NCBI GenBank assembly: GCA_026552975.1
Contig: JAPMTR010000076.1
Location: 1-57,732, forward strand
DNA length: 57,732 nucleotides
Direction: 5' to 3'
Source of the DNA: Candidatus Methanoperedens sp.
Lineage (GTDB): Archaea > Halobacteriota > Methanosarcinia > Methanosarcinales > Methanoperedenaceae
Of the stretch, positions 1-9,778 are shown one piece after another. Position 1 is the first letter of the stretch. Each line of letters starts with the position of its first letter. Made by a program: the position numbers and the translations under genes. The notes beneath the pieces are model-generated. The model was not told the origin of the DNA and did not search any database. It saw nothing but the letters and a program-made list of their open reading frames with translations.

Positions 1-2511
1 TTACATTTTAACTCTGCAGGTCATGAAAGAATTGCACAGGCTATAAAAGATTCATTCAGGTTCATCCATGGAAAGCAAGGACTATATAATTTGATACAGC
101 CGGACGGGACAATTATTTATAGCACAAATCTGAGCAATGCGAACAATACTTCATGGAGGATGGCTTCAAAAACAGGGGCTGCTAATGTGAGCTACAATAT
201 ACCATCCCAGGGAGAATTAGCGAACTTTACTGTCAATAGCGGCACCGTCGATTGGTTTATCATAAACGATCTATCTTCGAATTCAAGTTGTTATTTATAC
301 TCAAATGGCAATTACATTGGATCAAAACAGGTTGTAAATAATAGTGTGAATTTTACGGTTGACCTGTCCCCTGGCACCTACTATGTGAAATACACTTTTG
401 AACAGCCTGATACCAACACCACTCCCTCAATAACCAATGTACATAACAGTACTGTGGGGGATACCTGGGGCATAGTGAATTTCACGGTCAACCAGAGCAA
501 CGCAATAACACAGGTCAGGTACAGCACGAATTCAGGTCTATCCGGAGCAATTAGTACTTCCAACCAGAGCTCAGGGACAGATAGAAGCTGGAATATCACG
601 GAACTGGGCAACGGGACGAAATACTATTACAGTGTCTATGCCTGGAACTCATCGAACACTTCATTATGGATGAATTCACCAACATTTAATTTCACTACTG
701 ATAGTAATTTGACCATACCACCTGAACCGGATTCCAACACGACTCCTTTTATTTACAATATCCAGAATGGTCCTGTGGATGAAACCTGGGGCATAGTGAA
801 TTTCTCGGTCAACCAGAGCAACGCAACAACACAGGTCAGATACAGCACGAATTCAGGTCTATCCGGAGCAATTAGCACTTCCAACCAGAGCTCAGGGACA
901 GATAGAAGCTGGAATATCACAGGATTGGACAACGGCACAAAATACTATTACAGTGTCTATGCCTGGAACTCATCTAACACTTCGCTATGGACGAATTCAT
1001 CGATCAATAGCTTTATTACGAAAAACAATGCCATAATACCGATAATCATTGATATTGTCTCTCCAGATAACAATAGTATACATAACACCGGATTTATAAA
1101 TGTAACAATAACACTTAATAGGACAGGCACTACATTTCTAAAATGGGAAGGTTCAAACGAACTTATGCAGGGAGATGGAACTCACTTTTACAGGAATAAG
1201 TCAGGATTGCTTTCTGGAAATTACAGTTTTACAGTTTATGCGAATGATTCAGAAGGTATATTTAATGAATCTGATCCAAGAGTGGTTACTGTCAACAGGA
1301 CAATTATTGATTCCACTATCGGAAACTATATTAATTCTTCAACTTTTATTATTAATAAAACACTGGAAATAACATCCCCAGGCGGAAATACTACCCTGAT
1401 AATATACAATGGAACAAATGCTTCAGCTGCAAATGCTCCGTTGATGTCTATCTCAATAGATTCTCTAGCTAAAATAAATTCCACATTTGCGGCAAATCTG
1501 CCTGCCAATAATAGATTAATTGGAGAGAATATTACTCTTGGCCCGTCCGGCGCAATATTTGACCCGGCTGTACAGATACGGTTCAATTATACCGATACCC
1601 AGCTTGCATTAGCACAAATTACAGCAGCTCAGCTGCGGATTAAGTTCTATAATACCACCACAAATACATGGGTAGAACAAACACCCTATACAATCAATGA
1701 AACGGATAAATACATAACTGCAAACCTCAGTCATTTCAGTACATTCGCATTAGTAGGTATCATCCCCTCCTCCACACCATACACTCCATCGGGAAGCAGC
1801 GGTGGCGGAGGAGGAGGAGGGGGAGGTGGCTCTTCCGGTGAAAATTACACCAATATCGAAGTGATCGAAAAATATGATATGCAGATCTCTAAGGATGTTC
1901 TCACATCATACAGGTTCACCCATGAAAAGAATCCAATAATGTTTGTCGATATAACTGGAAACACCAGTCTTGGAATAATCACTGCCTCGGCAGAAGTTCT
2001 AAAGAACACCTCATCCCTGGTTAAAACGACACCAGATCTGCCTGTTTATAAGAATGTGAACATCTGGGTGGGAACTTCTGGTTTTGCAACACCAAAAAAT
2101 ATAAAACAAGCACTCATAAAATTCAAAGTTAAGAATACATGGATCAGCGACAATAACATTAAAAGCAGCAGTATTAAAATGGTACGATGGGATGGTGGCA
2201 AATGGGTTCAGCTTGAAACCACAGAAAAAAACAATGATAATACATTTACTTACTATGATGCCAGGACGATAGCTTTCTCGTCTTTTGCAATTATTGGAGA
2301 AAAAAATATAGCTGCTTCTGAAAGTAGTGTTATGAATGAGAATTATGGTAAAATTGAAAGTACATCCGGAGAAGGATCCGAAAAACCAGAAGAAACTTTA
2401 CAACCAGAAGAAGAAAAAACCGGCTTTTTGACCAAGATTTCTATAATAATCGGTGTGTTATTTGTATCGGGTTTAATTGTTGAGGTCTATATCAGAACCA
2501 AAAAGAAATGA
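1..2511 (+). CDS. SGNH-hydrolase/fibronectin-like/PGF-pre-PGF surface protein, 5' truncated
   Basis: The reading frame is open from base 1, so the start lies outside the window; the visible part is 836 residues. It opens with LHFNSAGHERIA, matching the catalytic-His block of the SGNH hydrolase in the next gene. A C-terminal SGNH-associated beta domain follows (residues about 30-135), then two near-identical fibronectin-like repeats, an Ig-like region, a Ser/Gly-rich linker with a run of ten Gly (bases about 1798-1837), a PGF-pre-PGF-like domain and a C-terminal membrane helix followed by RTKKK. It is probably an exported, membrane-anchored, heavily N-glycosylated protein, since NxS/T sites are abundant. 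Carbohydrate deacetylation is a plausible role for the SGNH domain, but only its last block is visible. It is a tandem paralogue of the next gene. Confidence 0.8.
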   Translation, partial: LHFNSAGHERIAQAIKDSFRFIHGKQGLYNLIQPDGTIIYSTNLSNANNTSWRMASKTGAANVSYNIPSQGELANFTVNSGTVDWFIINDLSSNSSCYLYSNGNYIGSKQVVNNSVNFTVDLSPGTYYVKYTFEQPDTNTTPSITNVHNSTVGDTWGIVNFTVNQSNAITQVRYSTNSGLSGAISTSNQSSGTDRSWNITELGNGTKYYYSVYAWNSSNTSLWMNSPTFNFTTDSNLTIPPEPDSNTTPFIYNIQNGPVDETWGIVNFSVNQSNATTQVRYSTNSGLSGAISTSNQSSGTDRSWNITGLDNGTKYYYSVYAWNSSNTSLWTNSSINSFITKNNAIIPIIIDIVSPDNNSIHNTGFINVTITLNRTGTTFLKWEGSNELMQGDGTHFYRNKSGLLSGNYSFTVYANDSEGIFNESDPRVVTVNRTIIDSTIGNYINSSTFIINKTLEITSPGGNTTLIIYNGTNASAANAPLMSISIDSLAKINSTFAANLPANNRLIGENITLGPSGAIFDPAVQIRFNYTDTQLALAQITAAQLRIKFYNTTTNTWVEQTPYTINETDKYITANLSHFSTFALVGIIPSSTPYTPSGSSGGGGGGGGGGSSGENYTNIEVIEKYDMQISKDVLTSYRFTHEKNPIMFVDITGNTSLGIITASAEVLKNTSSLVKTTPDLPVYKNVNIWVGTSGFATPKNIKQALIKFKVKNTWISDNNIKSSSIKMVRWDGGKWVQLETTEKNNDNTFTYYDARTIAFSSFAIIGEKNIAASESSVMNENYGKIESTSGEGSEKPEETLQPEEEKTGFLTKISIIIGVLFVSGLIVEVYIRTKKK
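464..1004 (+). repeat. Intragenic direct repeat encoding two fibronectin-like domains
   Basis: Copy 1 (about 464-683) and copy 2 (about 785-1004) are offset by 321 bp, exactly 107 codons, and differ at only a few bases. Identity at third codon positions suggests a recent duplication or gene conversion rather than only protein-level constraint. Confidence 0.85.
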
Positions 2512-2543
2512 ATTCTAAATAATCTAATTGTATATTTTATGTT

Positions 2544-4151
2544 ATGATCCTCAAAAATTTTTTTCTCTTGTTATTTGTAATTATTTTTTGCATATCGCCA
2601 TCAACTGGTAATATGGCAGATGGATCATTAAAACTTTCAAAAACAGCTCCATATAGTGAAATACCAGTCCAGGGGGTACCGAATTGGTATAGTCTGGGCC
2701 TGGAGTTCATACAGGCAGGATATAATGACAGAATAAGACAGGATGGAACAATATATCAAATACGGTTTGCCGTTGCCAATGCTTCAGCACTGGAAGAGTT
2801 CAATTTTACAGTATGGAGACAAAATGGAAAAAATTTTGATCGGGTTGCTTCAACAGATAATTTAGTAAAAAATATTTCAAATGGTATAAATATAATAAAT
2901 CTATCTCCTCCAATTGAAGGAATAAAGGAAGGCGATTTTTATGGTTATCGGATAAGATCAACATTTCCCGAAAATACACTCTATGTAGACTTGAAAGATG
3001 AAAAACATCTGACTTATTTTACAAATGAACCCGAATCATACACTAATTATAACTGGTCAGCTCAAGCTACAGATAATAAGATTTTTGTAATTGAGACATA
3101 TATGGTTAAACCATACATGGTTTTCATAGGTGATTCAATAATTAAAGGAAATATATCTCAAATTCCAACAACTATTGAATATCAATGGAGAATGAAAGTA
3201 AACAGGAGTTACCAGAATATGGGCATTGGTGGTGATAGAACCTTTCAGATCAATAAAAGATTTGATCCAGATGTGGTAAAACTATCCCCTGAGTTTGTCT
3301 TGATTGAAGGCGGTATAAATGATCTAAGTAGCAAAAATATCAGTGATACAGAGATCCTCGCCAATTGGGAATCCATGATCCAAAAAGCTCATAATAATAA
3401 AATAACTCCTGTTATCATGCTAATACTACCTTCAAATATTAGCGGTACTGATGAAAAAGTGAATATAACGGCTTCACTGAACGAACGTTTAATGATACTG
3501 GCAGCAAAATATTCTCCGTCAATTCTCGTTGATGCACGGTGTTATGTTGGTGTCTACAGACCATCAGGTCCACCTGGTAATTGTTGGAATACGAATGCAT
3601 CTTATACCGTAGATACCGGTCTACATTTTAATCGTTTTGGCAATGAAAGGATCGCTCAGGCCATTAAAGATTCATTCCGGTTCATATATGGAAAGAAGGG
3701 ATTATTTAATTTAATTCAACAAGACGGGACAGTGATCTATAGTACTAATTTAAGCGACGCAATAAATACATCATGGAGAATGGCTTCAAAAAACGGGACT
3801 GCAAATGTGAGTTATAATAGTCCTTCTTCCAAAGAATTGGCAAACATAACTATTCACAGTGGTATAGTCGATTGGTTCCAGATCAATGATATAACTTCTG
3901 ATCTGGTATACTATTTATTTAGATCAAATGGAGAACAGGTGGATCATAATTCTTCTACAAATAACAATGTGCTTTTTACGGCTGATCTGTATGCTGGCAC
4001 ATATCTGGTATTATTGGAACCAACAGCATCAACGGCAATACAAATGGAGGAAGAAAGATCCGATTATATGGCAAGCTTGTTTCTATTAATCGAGGTGTTT
4101 TTTGTGATCGGTCTGATCATCGAGGTGTTTCTATGGATAAAAAGAAAATGA
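2544..4151 (+). CDS. SGNH/GDSL-family hydrolase, membrane anchored
   Basis: This 535-residue protein has an N-terminal signal peptide, an N-terminal beta domain (about 25-185), a complete SGNH hydrolase domain (about 190-375), a C-terminal beta domain and a final membrane helix followed by WIKRK. All four catalytic blocks are visible: FIGDSII (Ser), GIGGDR (Gly), GGIND (Asn) and DTGLHFN (Asp/His). SGNH enzymes are esterases or lipases, often removing acetyl groups from glycans. The signal peptide and anchor place the active site outside the cell. The C-terminal beta domain closely matches the start of the preceding gene, 32 bp upstream, so the pair arose by tandem duplication. The substrate is unknown. 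Confidence 0.82.
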   Translation: MILKNFFLLLFVIIFCISPSTGNMADGSLKLSKTAPYSEIPVQGVPNWYSLGLEFIQAGYNDRIRQDGTIYQIRFAVANASALEEFNFTVWRQNGKNFDRVASTDNLVKNISNGINIINLSPPIEGIKEGDFYGYRIRSTFPENTLYVDLKDEKHLTYFTNEPESYTNYNWSAQATDNKIFVIETYMVKPYMVFIGDSIIKGNISQIPTTIEYQWRMKVNRSYQNMGIGGDRTFQINKRFDPDVVKLSPEFVLIEGGINDLSSKNISDTEILANWESMIQKAHNNKITPVIMLILPSNISGTDEKVNITASLNERLMILAAKYSPSILVDARCYVGVYRPSGPPGNCWNTNASYTVDTGLHFNRFGNERIAQAIKDSFRFIYGKKGLFNLIQQDGTVIYSTNLSDAINTSWRMASKNGTANVSYNSPSSKELANITIHSGIVDWFQINDITSDLVYYLFRSNGEQVDHNSSTNNNVLFTADLYAGTYLVLLEPTASTAIQMEEERSDYMASLFLLIEVFFVIGLIIEVFLWIKRK

Positions 4152-4187
4152 TCAGGTATGAAATGTAAAATGCTGTCAATTTTATTA

Positions 4188-6062
4188 TTAATTAACAGGT
4201 TTCACTATAACAACATAAGTTCCTCCTCCACCTCCAGTAAGAATGGAAGTTCCACCAAGAGAGATATGTCCTGCTGGAAAATCCCTGGAAAAAACACTGT
4301 AATTTACGGATCCATCTCTCACCAGGTTATCGCCCGTATCGGTAAATGAAGAAAGCCAGGATGCTTTTGGAGAGATCCTGTCATCATATGCAATATATAC
4401 AACCACATTTTTGGAAACATCGAACTGCAGGAAATTCGCTTTATTGTGATACCTTCCACCATTTGCGGTCTTGATGTAATTCAATCCGATATATTTAGAA
4501 GGAACACTGGTAAAAACATACGATCTATCAATATAGCAAAATTTTCCAGCCTCAAGAGTATCCAGGGAATAAGATTGGCCACTGGCTGCATTAATGTTGC
4601 TGATATCAAGAACAGAAGATGCTGGATCTTTTATTTGATCCGTCCATACTACTGGCATATAATTTGATCCAGTATAAGTTGTCTTGATCGTAAAATCATC
4701 AATTGCTACTTCATTGTTTCCATTTTTCGCCAGACCGAATACTATTGTCTTATTATCCAATAGCTCAAATTCAGAACCTTTAAAAATCTTTCTTGCCCTG
4801 ACCCAGCCATTCTGATCTTTCTTTACCTGGTAGTTCGAGAGAATGATCCAGTCCCCACTTTCATTATTTATCTCATAGTCAAAGGGCTGGAACAGAGAAT
4901 CTTTTGCAAAAGCAAAGTTTGCGCCAGATATTGAGACATCCCCTTTTACCGATACAAGGTAGTTGCCCGGTTCCAGTTTAACCTGGATCCATTTGTCCAG
5001 GAGCTTTTTATCTATCACAACATCCTTATTATCATTCCCGCGAATGGATATGGTTTGTTCCTTACCTGCTTTAATGGAGATCTCTTTTTTATGTTTAAGT
5101 TCGAAGTAAAGCGTACCCGGGGCAAGAATATGAGTAGTCCCTTTTGTGATGAGCCTTATAGTATTTAATCTCAAACCAGTTATGATCGAATCATCATCAT
5201 TGCTATCATCTTTTCTATTTACCAGCCGAAGTTCGTACAATCCTTCAGTTATACTCTCAATAGAGAACCTTTTGACCTGGGAAGATATTTTTTTTGAGTT
5301 ATCAGTAATTCCATCATCCGGAAAAGTATCCTTAAAGAGAAGATTGGCATCCAGATCGTACAGCTCGATTGAATATATATCCTCGCCATTATAGACATTT
5401 AGATCCTGCTTTTGAAGTGTCAGGTTAAGATCCTTATTAATATATATAAAGAAAGAATTTGTTCCCGGGAACGTCTGGTTTATTTCTATGTCAGCATTCT
5501 CATATGTTATATTTCTATTAACAAATTTTGAGGGGGAAATTCCATAGAGTCGTATAGATGAATATTGAGGTATGTTGTTCAATATCCATTCATTCAAATT
5601 ATCAACATCTTTATAATCGATCTGCTCATTCATGGAATAAATAGCTGTATCATCGAATTGCCTGGCAAGTGTATAAGCATCAAAGCTTTTAATATAGAGG
5701 GGCTTCCATAAATAATTCCTGAAAACCCCGATATCAAGATCAGAATCTCCCCTGAATTTCAATTCCGCGATTATATCTGTCTCATTCAAAATTTCTTTTT
5801 CAGGAGTGAAATTAAAATATACGGGTGATCCTGTCATATTCCTGAAGGTATTGCCTTCATTGGACATTCTCAAAGAGAGTTTGCCTTCTGTTGTTAGATC
5901 TTGAATATAGGCAATATTGTTCGTATCAATATCCTCCTTTGCACCAATATCAATAATATAAGCATGAGGCACGTCGAAGATAAAAATATAAAAAAAAGAT
6001 AGCAGTAATACTACTGGAAATCCGATCGCAATTATGTCAGTAATCCTTGTTTTCTCCAGCAT
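4188..6062 (-). CDS. Large exported membrane-anchored protein of unknown function
   Basis: A 624-residue protein with one N-terminal membrane helix (about residues 10-32) and a long predicted extracellular beta-rich region with several NxT/NxS sites. The C-terminus is Gly-rich just before the end (GGTSILTGGGGGTYVVIVKP). I recognise no catalytic motif or family. It converges with the SGNH hydrolase pair and is followed upstream by another exported protein on the same strand (6124-6837). The neighbourhood suggests a cell-surface or exopolysaccharide role, which is inference only. Confidence 0.7.
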   Translation of the reverse strand: MLEKTRITDIIAIGFPVVLLLSFFYIFIFDVPHAYIIDIGAKEDIDTNNIAYIQDLTTEGKLSLRMSNEGNTFRNMTGSPVYFNFTPEKEILNETDIIAELKFRGDSDLDIGVFRNYLWKPLYIKSFDAYTLARQFDDTAIYSMNEQIDYKDVDNLNEWILNNIPQYSSIRLYGISPSKFVNRNITYENADIEINQTFPGTNSFFIYINKDLNLTLQKQDLNVYNGEDIYSIELYDLDANLLFKDTFPDDGITDNSKKISSQVKRFSIESITEGLYELRLVNRKDDSNDDDSIITGLRLNTIRLITKGTTHILAPGTLYFELKHKKEISIKAGKEQTISIRGNDNKDVVIDKKLLDKWIQVKLEPGNYLVSVKGDVSISGANFAFAKDSLFQPFDYEINNESGDWIILSNYQVKKDQNGWVRARKIFKGSEFELLDNKTIVFGLAKNGNNEVAIDDFTIKTTYTGSNYMPVVWTDQIKDPASSVLDISNINAASGQSYSLDTLEAGKFCYIDRSYVFTSVPSKYIGLNYIKTANGGRYHNKANFLQFDVSKNVVVYIAYDDRISPKASWLSSFTDTGDNLVRDGSVNYSVFSRDFPAGHISLGGTSILTGGGGGTYVVIVKPVN

Positions 6063-6123
6063 AGTATCCGAACGCCCTTATAAATCTTATGTTACCTTGT
6101 ACAACATATAATGTTATGTTATT

Positions 6124-6837
6124 TTAAGAATTGTTTTTATCATTTAATGCAAAATCAAACCTTGCTTCATTTATATACAGGATCAGCGTTTCTGCTTTGG
6201 TTCCTTCTTTAAACCTGTCAAAAAATACTGCACCTTCTCTTTTTGCCTTTGGATACAGGTTGCTCTGGTTTAATCCGCTTCGTTCTACGATCAAATTTTC
6301 GTACTGATTTCCTGAATCATCAATAATAGCAGGTTTTGGGTTAAGTTTTAATGGTTTTTCTGTAGTCCCAGTATTTCTTACCAGGATCCAGACACTTGTA
6401 TGAATACTGCTAAGAGAAATGCTTTTTACAGTGATTTCAAATCCATTTCCTGCCAGGGGAACACCGATTTTTCCTGTGAAAATTATTGTAGGTGTGCCTG
6501 CAGGTGAACTCTTGATCTGTGGAGTGGTCTTTGGGGTTGGAGGTGTAGTAGATGTGGGGGATACAGTTTTGCCTTTTGAAGAAGAAGTCTCTCCTGGTGG
6601 TGTAAGATCTGTATTTATTTGCTTCCCGGCGGGTAACGCAGTAGTATTATTTGTTGCTGTCCAAAAACCTGGTGCCACAAAAACCAGGGATAATACTATC
6701 AGGAATATTGCGCCAATAATAATTTCTTTTGATACTATTCCACTACCCCGTCTTGGCCCTTTAAAGAGAGAAGAACGCTTTTCCCTTATTTGTTCCCGTT
6801 CATCTTTTGTCAATCTCTCTTTTCTCCTATTTAGCAA
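6124..6837 (-). CDS. Exported protein with DUF4352-like immunoglobulin-fold domain
   Basis: This protein has a charged cytoplasmic N-terminus (about 45 residues), one membrane helix (about 46-68), a Pro/Thr/Ser-rich linker (about 75-120) and a C-terminal beta domain with the look of DUF4352 proteins (a VWILVRNTG-type strand and a YENLIVERSG segment). There is no ATG start. The annotated TTG at 6837 has only a weak upstream purine stretch. A second TTG at 6813 sits about 8 nt behind AGGAG and may be the real start, giving 229 residues. Ligand and partner are unknown. Confidence 0.65.
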   Translation of the reverse strand: MLNRRKERLTKDEREQIREKRSSLFKGPRRGSGIVSKEIIIGAIFLIVLSLVFVAPGFWTATNNTTALPAGKQINTDLTPPGETSSSKGKTVSPTSTTPPTPKTTPQIKSSPAGTPTIIFTGKIGVPLAGNGFEITVKSISLSSIHTSVWILVRNTGTTEKPLKLNPKPAIIDDSGNQYENLIVERSGLNQSNLYPKAKREGAVFFDRFKEGTKAETLILYINEARFDFALNDKNNS

Positions 6838-6899
6838 ACGTTTATATCTTTTCTTATATTAAAGCTATATATTATCTCTATTTGGATAAAGGTGAATGA

Positions 6900-8006
6900 G
6901 TGTTTCCTGGACAGATCAGAAATGTGGTAGATAAATATAACAAAGAGATTTATTTAGCCACTGGATTTTTAATGCTCATTCTTTTTTACGATATATTCCA
7001 GGACACAATGAGCAGGCTGACGTTTCTCTATTTTGTTTTCCTGCTGGTGTACAGGATAGATGCCAGGATCCCGCTTGCTTCTGTGTTATTATTCTTATTT
7101 GGCTTCGCAATTATCCTGGTTGCAGGAAATAAGGCTCTAGCCTATGATCTTTCTATTTATGCCTTATATTTCCTGATCGTGGGAATTCTTTTAAAAAGCA
7201 CTGAATACATAAGAGCAAAAAGAGAAAAAATTGATGGAAATGAAATAAAAGACATTACTCCGGTAAAAGAAGGAAAACAAATCATCCCGACAAAAAAAGA
7301 AGGACAACGCTTTTTAGCGATCGTAAGCGGCAAAGGTGGTGTGGGCAAAACCACTATAGCAGCCAACCTTGGTACTGCACTTTCGCAACTCGATAATAAA
7401 GTCATAATGATGGATATGGATCTGGCCATGCCCAACCTGGAAATAATAACCGGTTTAAAGAATCCTCCAGTAGGATTAATAGATGTCCTGGAAGGAAGGC
7501 TTGAGCTTGCCAGGGTCACATACATTGGACGATCTGGAATATCAGTGATCCCTCCCGGGGTAATGCTTGAAGGTTATAGTAATGAGAATGTGTACAAAAT
7601 AAATAAATTGCTAAACGAATTCCCCCTTAAAAGCGATTTTGTCATTCTTGACATGCCTCCTGGAAGAGAAGCCGTGGAAATATTCTCAAGCAAAATAGAA
7701 GCTCTGCTTGTTGTTAATCCCGATAAGGCAGCTGTTCTTGATGCAGTCAACATGAAGGTATTGCTTGAGAAAAAAGGAGTGAACATCCTGGGAACAGTGA
7801 TCAACAGGGGAAGTAAAAAAGATACAGGGTGGATAGATGAGGTTGAAAACGCACTTGAAATACCTGTAATAGCCATTATTCCAGAGAATAATATCGTAAA
7901 AAGATCTCTTGATCGAGAGGAATGCTTCGTAGACGCTGATGCAGATAGCCCACCCTCCAGGGAAATGATGCATCTTGCAAGGAAAATAGAACAAAAGACA
8001 AATTAA
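6900..8006 (+). CDS. MinD/ParA-type ATPase with N-terminal four-helix membrane domain
   Basis: The 368-residue product has four predicted membrane helices in residues about 17-105, a charged linker, then a full MinD/ParA ATPase. The deviant Walker A reads SGKGGVGKTT (about 142-151), followed by a DMDLAMPN segment and FVILDMPPG for Walker B. The start is GTG, five bases after GGTGA. MinD-type ATPases normally bind membranes by a C-terminal amphipathic helix; here that job would fall to the fused integral domain. Possible roles are positioning of surface machinery or a regulator similar in layout to polysaccharide co-polymerase kinases, but no tyrosine cluster is seen. It is divergent from the 6124-6837 gene and overlaps the convergent TPR gene by 4 bp. 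Confidence 0.82.
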   Translation: MFPGQIRNVVDKYNKEIYLATGFLMLILFYDIFQDTMSRLTFLYFVFLLVYRIDARIPLASVLLFLFGFAIILVAGNKALAYDLSIYALYFLIVGILLKSTEYIRAKREKIDGNEIKDITPVKEGKQIIPTKKEGQRFLAIVSGKGGVGKTTIAANLGTALSQLDNKVIMMDMDLAMPNLEIITGLKNPPVGLIDVLEGRLELARVTYIGRSGISVIPPGVMLEGYSNENVYKINKLLNEFPLKSDFVILDMPPGREAVEIFSSKIEALLVVNPDKAAVLDAVNMKVLLEKKGVNILGTVINRGSKKDTGWIDEVENALEIPVIAIIPENNIVKRSLDREECFVDADADSPPSREMMHLARKIEQKTN

Positions 8007-9031
8007 ATATTATTTTTTAGCATCTGTGTCCTTTCCAGATTTGATCTTATGATCGTATTTTTTTCTGCATATTGTTCCCTGTTGAAAATATCTAAAGCTT
8101 CCTGATATGCAATAATTGCTTTATTGAGATTTTGTTCCTTATCACTGACCTCAGCCTGGATAACGTATGCATTTCCAAGATAATTCTGGGTGGTCGCATA
8201 TCCTATCGGATGGTTTTCAGGAGTAAATATTTTCAGGGCTTCATTATGGCTATTGAAAGCTTTTTCAAGATTAAGACTCTTATCCCTGATTTGCGCAAGC
8301 ATCCTGTATGCATGCCCAAGGTTATTCTGGGTGCTTGCATATTCAATGGGATCATTGTCAGCTGTATAGACCCTTAACGCCTCATTAGTTGCATTTATGG
8401 CTTTTTCAATATCAGATTCCTTACCCGTCACTTCAGCCAATCTTCCATATACATTTCCAAGGTTGTTCTGTATCTTGGCATAACCTGTTGGGAAGTTAAC
8501 AATAGGTCTCATTTTCAATGCTTCCTGGTAGGCATTTATTGCCATCCCAAGGTTAGTCCTGTTATCTTTTATCAGGGCAAGATCGCTATAGACATCCCCA
8601 ATATTATTATAGGTCTGGCCATAATCTATACTATAGTAATCATTCGTGGATCGCTTCATTGATTCCCGATAAGCCTTGATCGCTTTATTAAGATAAAATT
8701 CTTTGTCCTGGACCTGGGCTAGATTGCGATACACATCACCAAGATTATTCTGGGTTATTGAGTATTCATCAGGGAATCGGCTGGATGATATATTCCCAAG
8801 AATTCCTTCATATACAACTTTTGCCTCCAAAAACATTCCTGCTTCTTGAAAAGAAATAGCCTCATTAAGGGAAGAATCTACCTGGACCTGCTGGGTCTGC
8901 CAGCTTGAATAATCATTTCTCAGGCGATATACATTTGAAATAAAAAAAATTATTATAAATACAGTCAGGGTTATCCAGATAAATTTCTTCCAATTCAATT
9001 GGTATTTAGAAATTAATTCCTCCGAGTTCAT
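8003..9031 (-). CDS. Membrane-anchored TPR repeat protein
   Basis: A 342-residue protein with one N-terminal membrane helix (about 15-33) and tandem tetratricopeptide-like repeats with a period of about 48 residues. Each repeat carries a NNLGxxYxxLA core and an AIxAYxEAL second helix. TPR arrays are protein-binding scaffolds. The repeats probably face outward or into the cytoplasm depending on anchor orientation, which I cannot decide. It is convergent with the MinD-like ATPase (4-bp overlap) and lies just downstream of the PEF-CTERM gene on the same strand (14-bp gap), so the two may form an operon. Confidence 0.85.
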   Translation of the reverse strand: MNSEELISKYQLNWKKFIWITLTVFIIIFFISNVYRLRNDYSSWQTQQVQVDSSLNEAISFQEAGMFLEAKVVYEGILGNISSSRFPDEYSITQNNLGDVYRNLAQVQDKEFYLNKAIKAYRESMKRSTNDYYSIDYGQTYNNIGDVYSDLALIKDNRTNLGMAINAYQEALKMRPIVNFPTGYAKIQNNLGNVYGRLAEVTGKESDIEKAINATNEALRVYTADNDPIEYASTQNNLGHAYRMLAQIRDKSLNLEKAFNSHNEALKIFTPENHPIGYATTQNYLGNAYVIQAEVSDKEQNLNKAIIAYQEALDIFNREQYAEKNTIIRSNLERTQMLKNNI

Positions 9032-9045
9032 CAGTTTTTATCGGA

Positions 9046-9693
9046 TCATTCCTTTCTTATCTTTGACAATATCATTAGTCCTGAAATTCCTGCCAATGTC
9101 AATACCAGCCCGGAGAGTTCAGGGACGGGAGGAGTTGGCTGTAAAGGCTCTGTTGGCACTGAAGGGCCTGATGGGTTTTGCTCCTGCTCCTGTATTGAAA
9201 ATCCGGAAACACCACTACCACTTCCTGACCAGCCACCTGTTGAACAATTCGGTGATCGGACTTGAAGTTCTGTTCCATCATCTACAGAAATATAAAGCAT
9301 AGGAACCTCAGCTGGAAGGTTAAGATCATATCGATATGTCGTATTTGCTAATATATCCATTTTCGTTCCGGAAGGAGTAATAGTAATTGCTCTTGTTTCT
9401 ATGCCCGGATTTTTTATCCGAAGGTCAATTACATATTCGCCGTTTTTAATTGTGCATGTTGATGCAGATGCTGATACTTTATCATCTGGTGATGCTTTTC
9501 CATCTGGTAAAGATGCTAATGTTAGTGTATCAACCTGATCTTGAATCACATTAGGAGATCCTAAGTTAGATTGTGGAATTTCACCCACCTGTTCAGCTGA
9601 AGCACTATTTCCACCAACAAATCCTGACGAGAAAAAAATTCCGCCTGCTACTAATAAGCACACAAATAATAATCCCATTATCCAAGATTTCAT
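9046..9693 (-). CDS. PEF-CTERM-like sorted surface protein
   Basis: A 215-residue secreted protein with an N-terminal signal peptide, a Ser/Gly-rich middle, a Pro-rich spacer and a C-terminal tripartite tail: PVPELS, a hydrophobic helix and SKIRKE. This layout fits PEF-CTERM signals, which are known substrates of archaeosortases in Methanosarcinales. The motif here is PEL rather than PEF. No archaeosortase gene is present in this window. Function of the mature protein is unknown. Confidence 0.72.
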   Translation of the reverse strand: MKSWIMGLLFVCLLVAGGIFFSSGFVGGNSASAEQVGEIPQSNLGSPNVIQDQVDTLTLASLPDGKASPDDKVSASASTCTIKNGEYVIDLRIKNPGIETRAITITPSGTKMDILANTTYRYDLNLPAEVPMLYISVDDGTELQVRSPNCSTGGWSGSGSGVSGFSIQEQEQNPSGPSVPTEPLQPTPPVPELSGLVLTLAGISGLMILSKIRKE

Positions 9694-9778
9694 ATATTAT
9701 ATCACACCTTGTTGTCCTAGTTTACTAATATTAGAATTTGAGTATATATAATTTACTGTCTTAAAATGTTAATATTAA

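Noticed and set aside
1798-1837. Run encoding ten glycines as a possible frameshift or assembly artefact
   Set aside because: The frame continues through it into a recognisable PGF-pre-PGF-like domain and a membrane anchor, so the linker is genuine.
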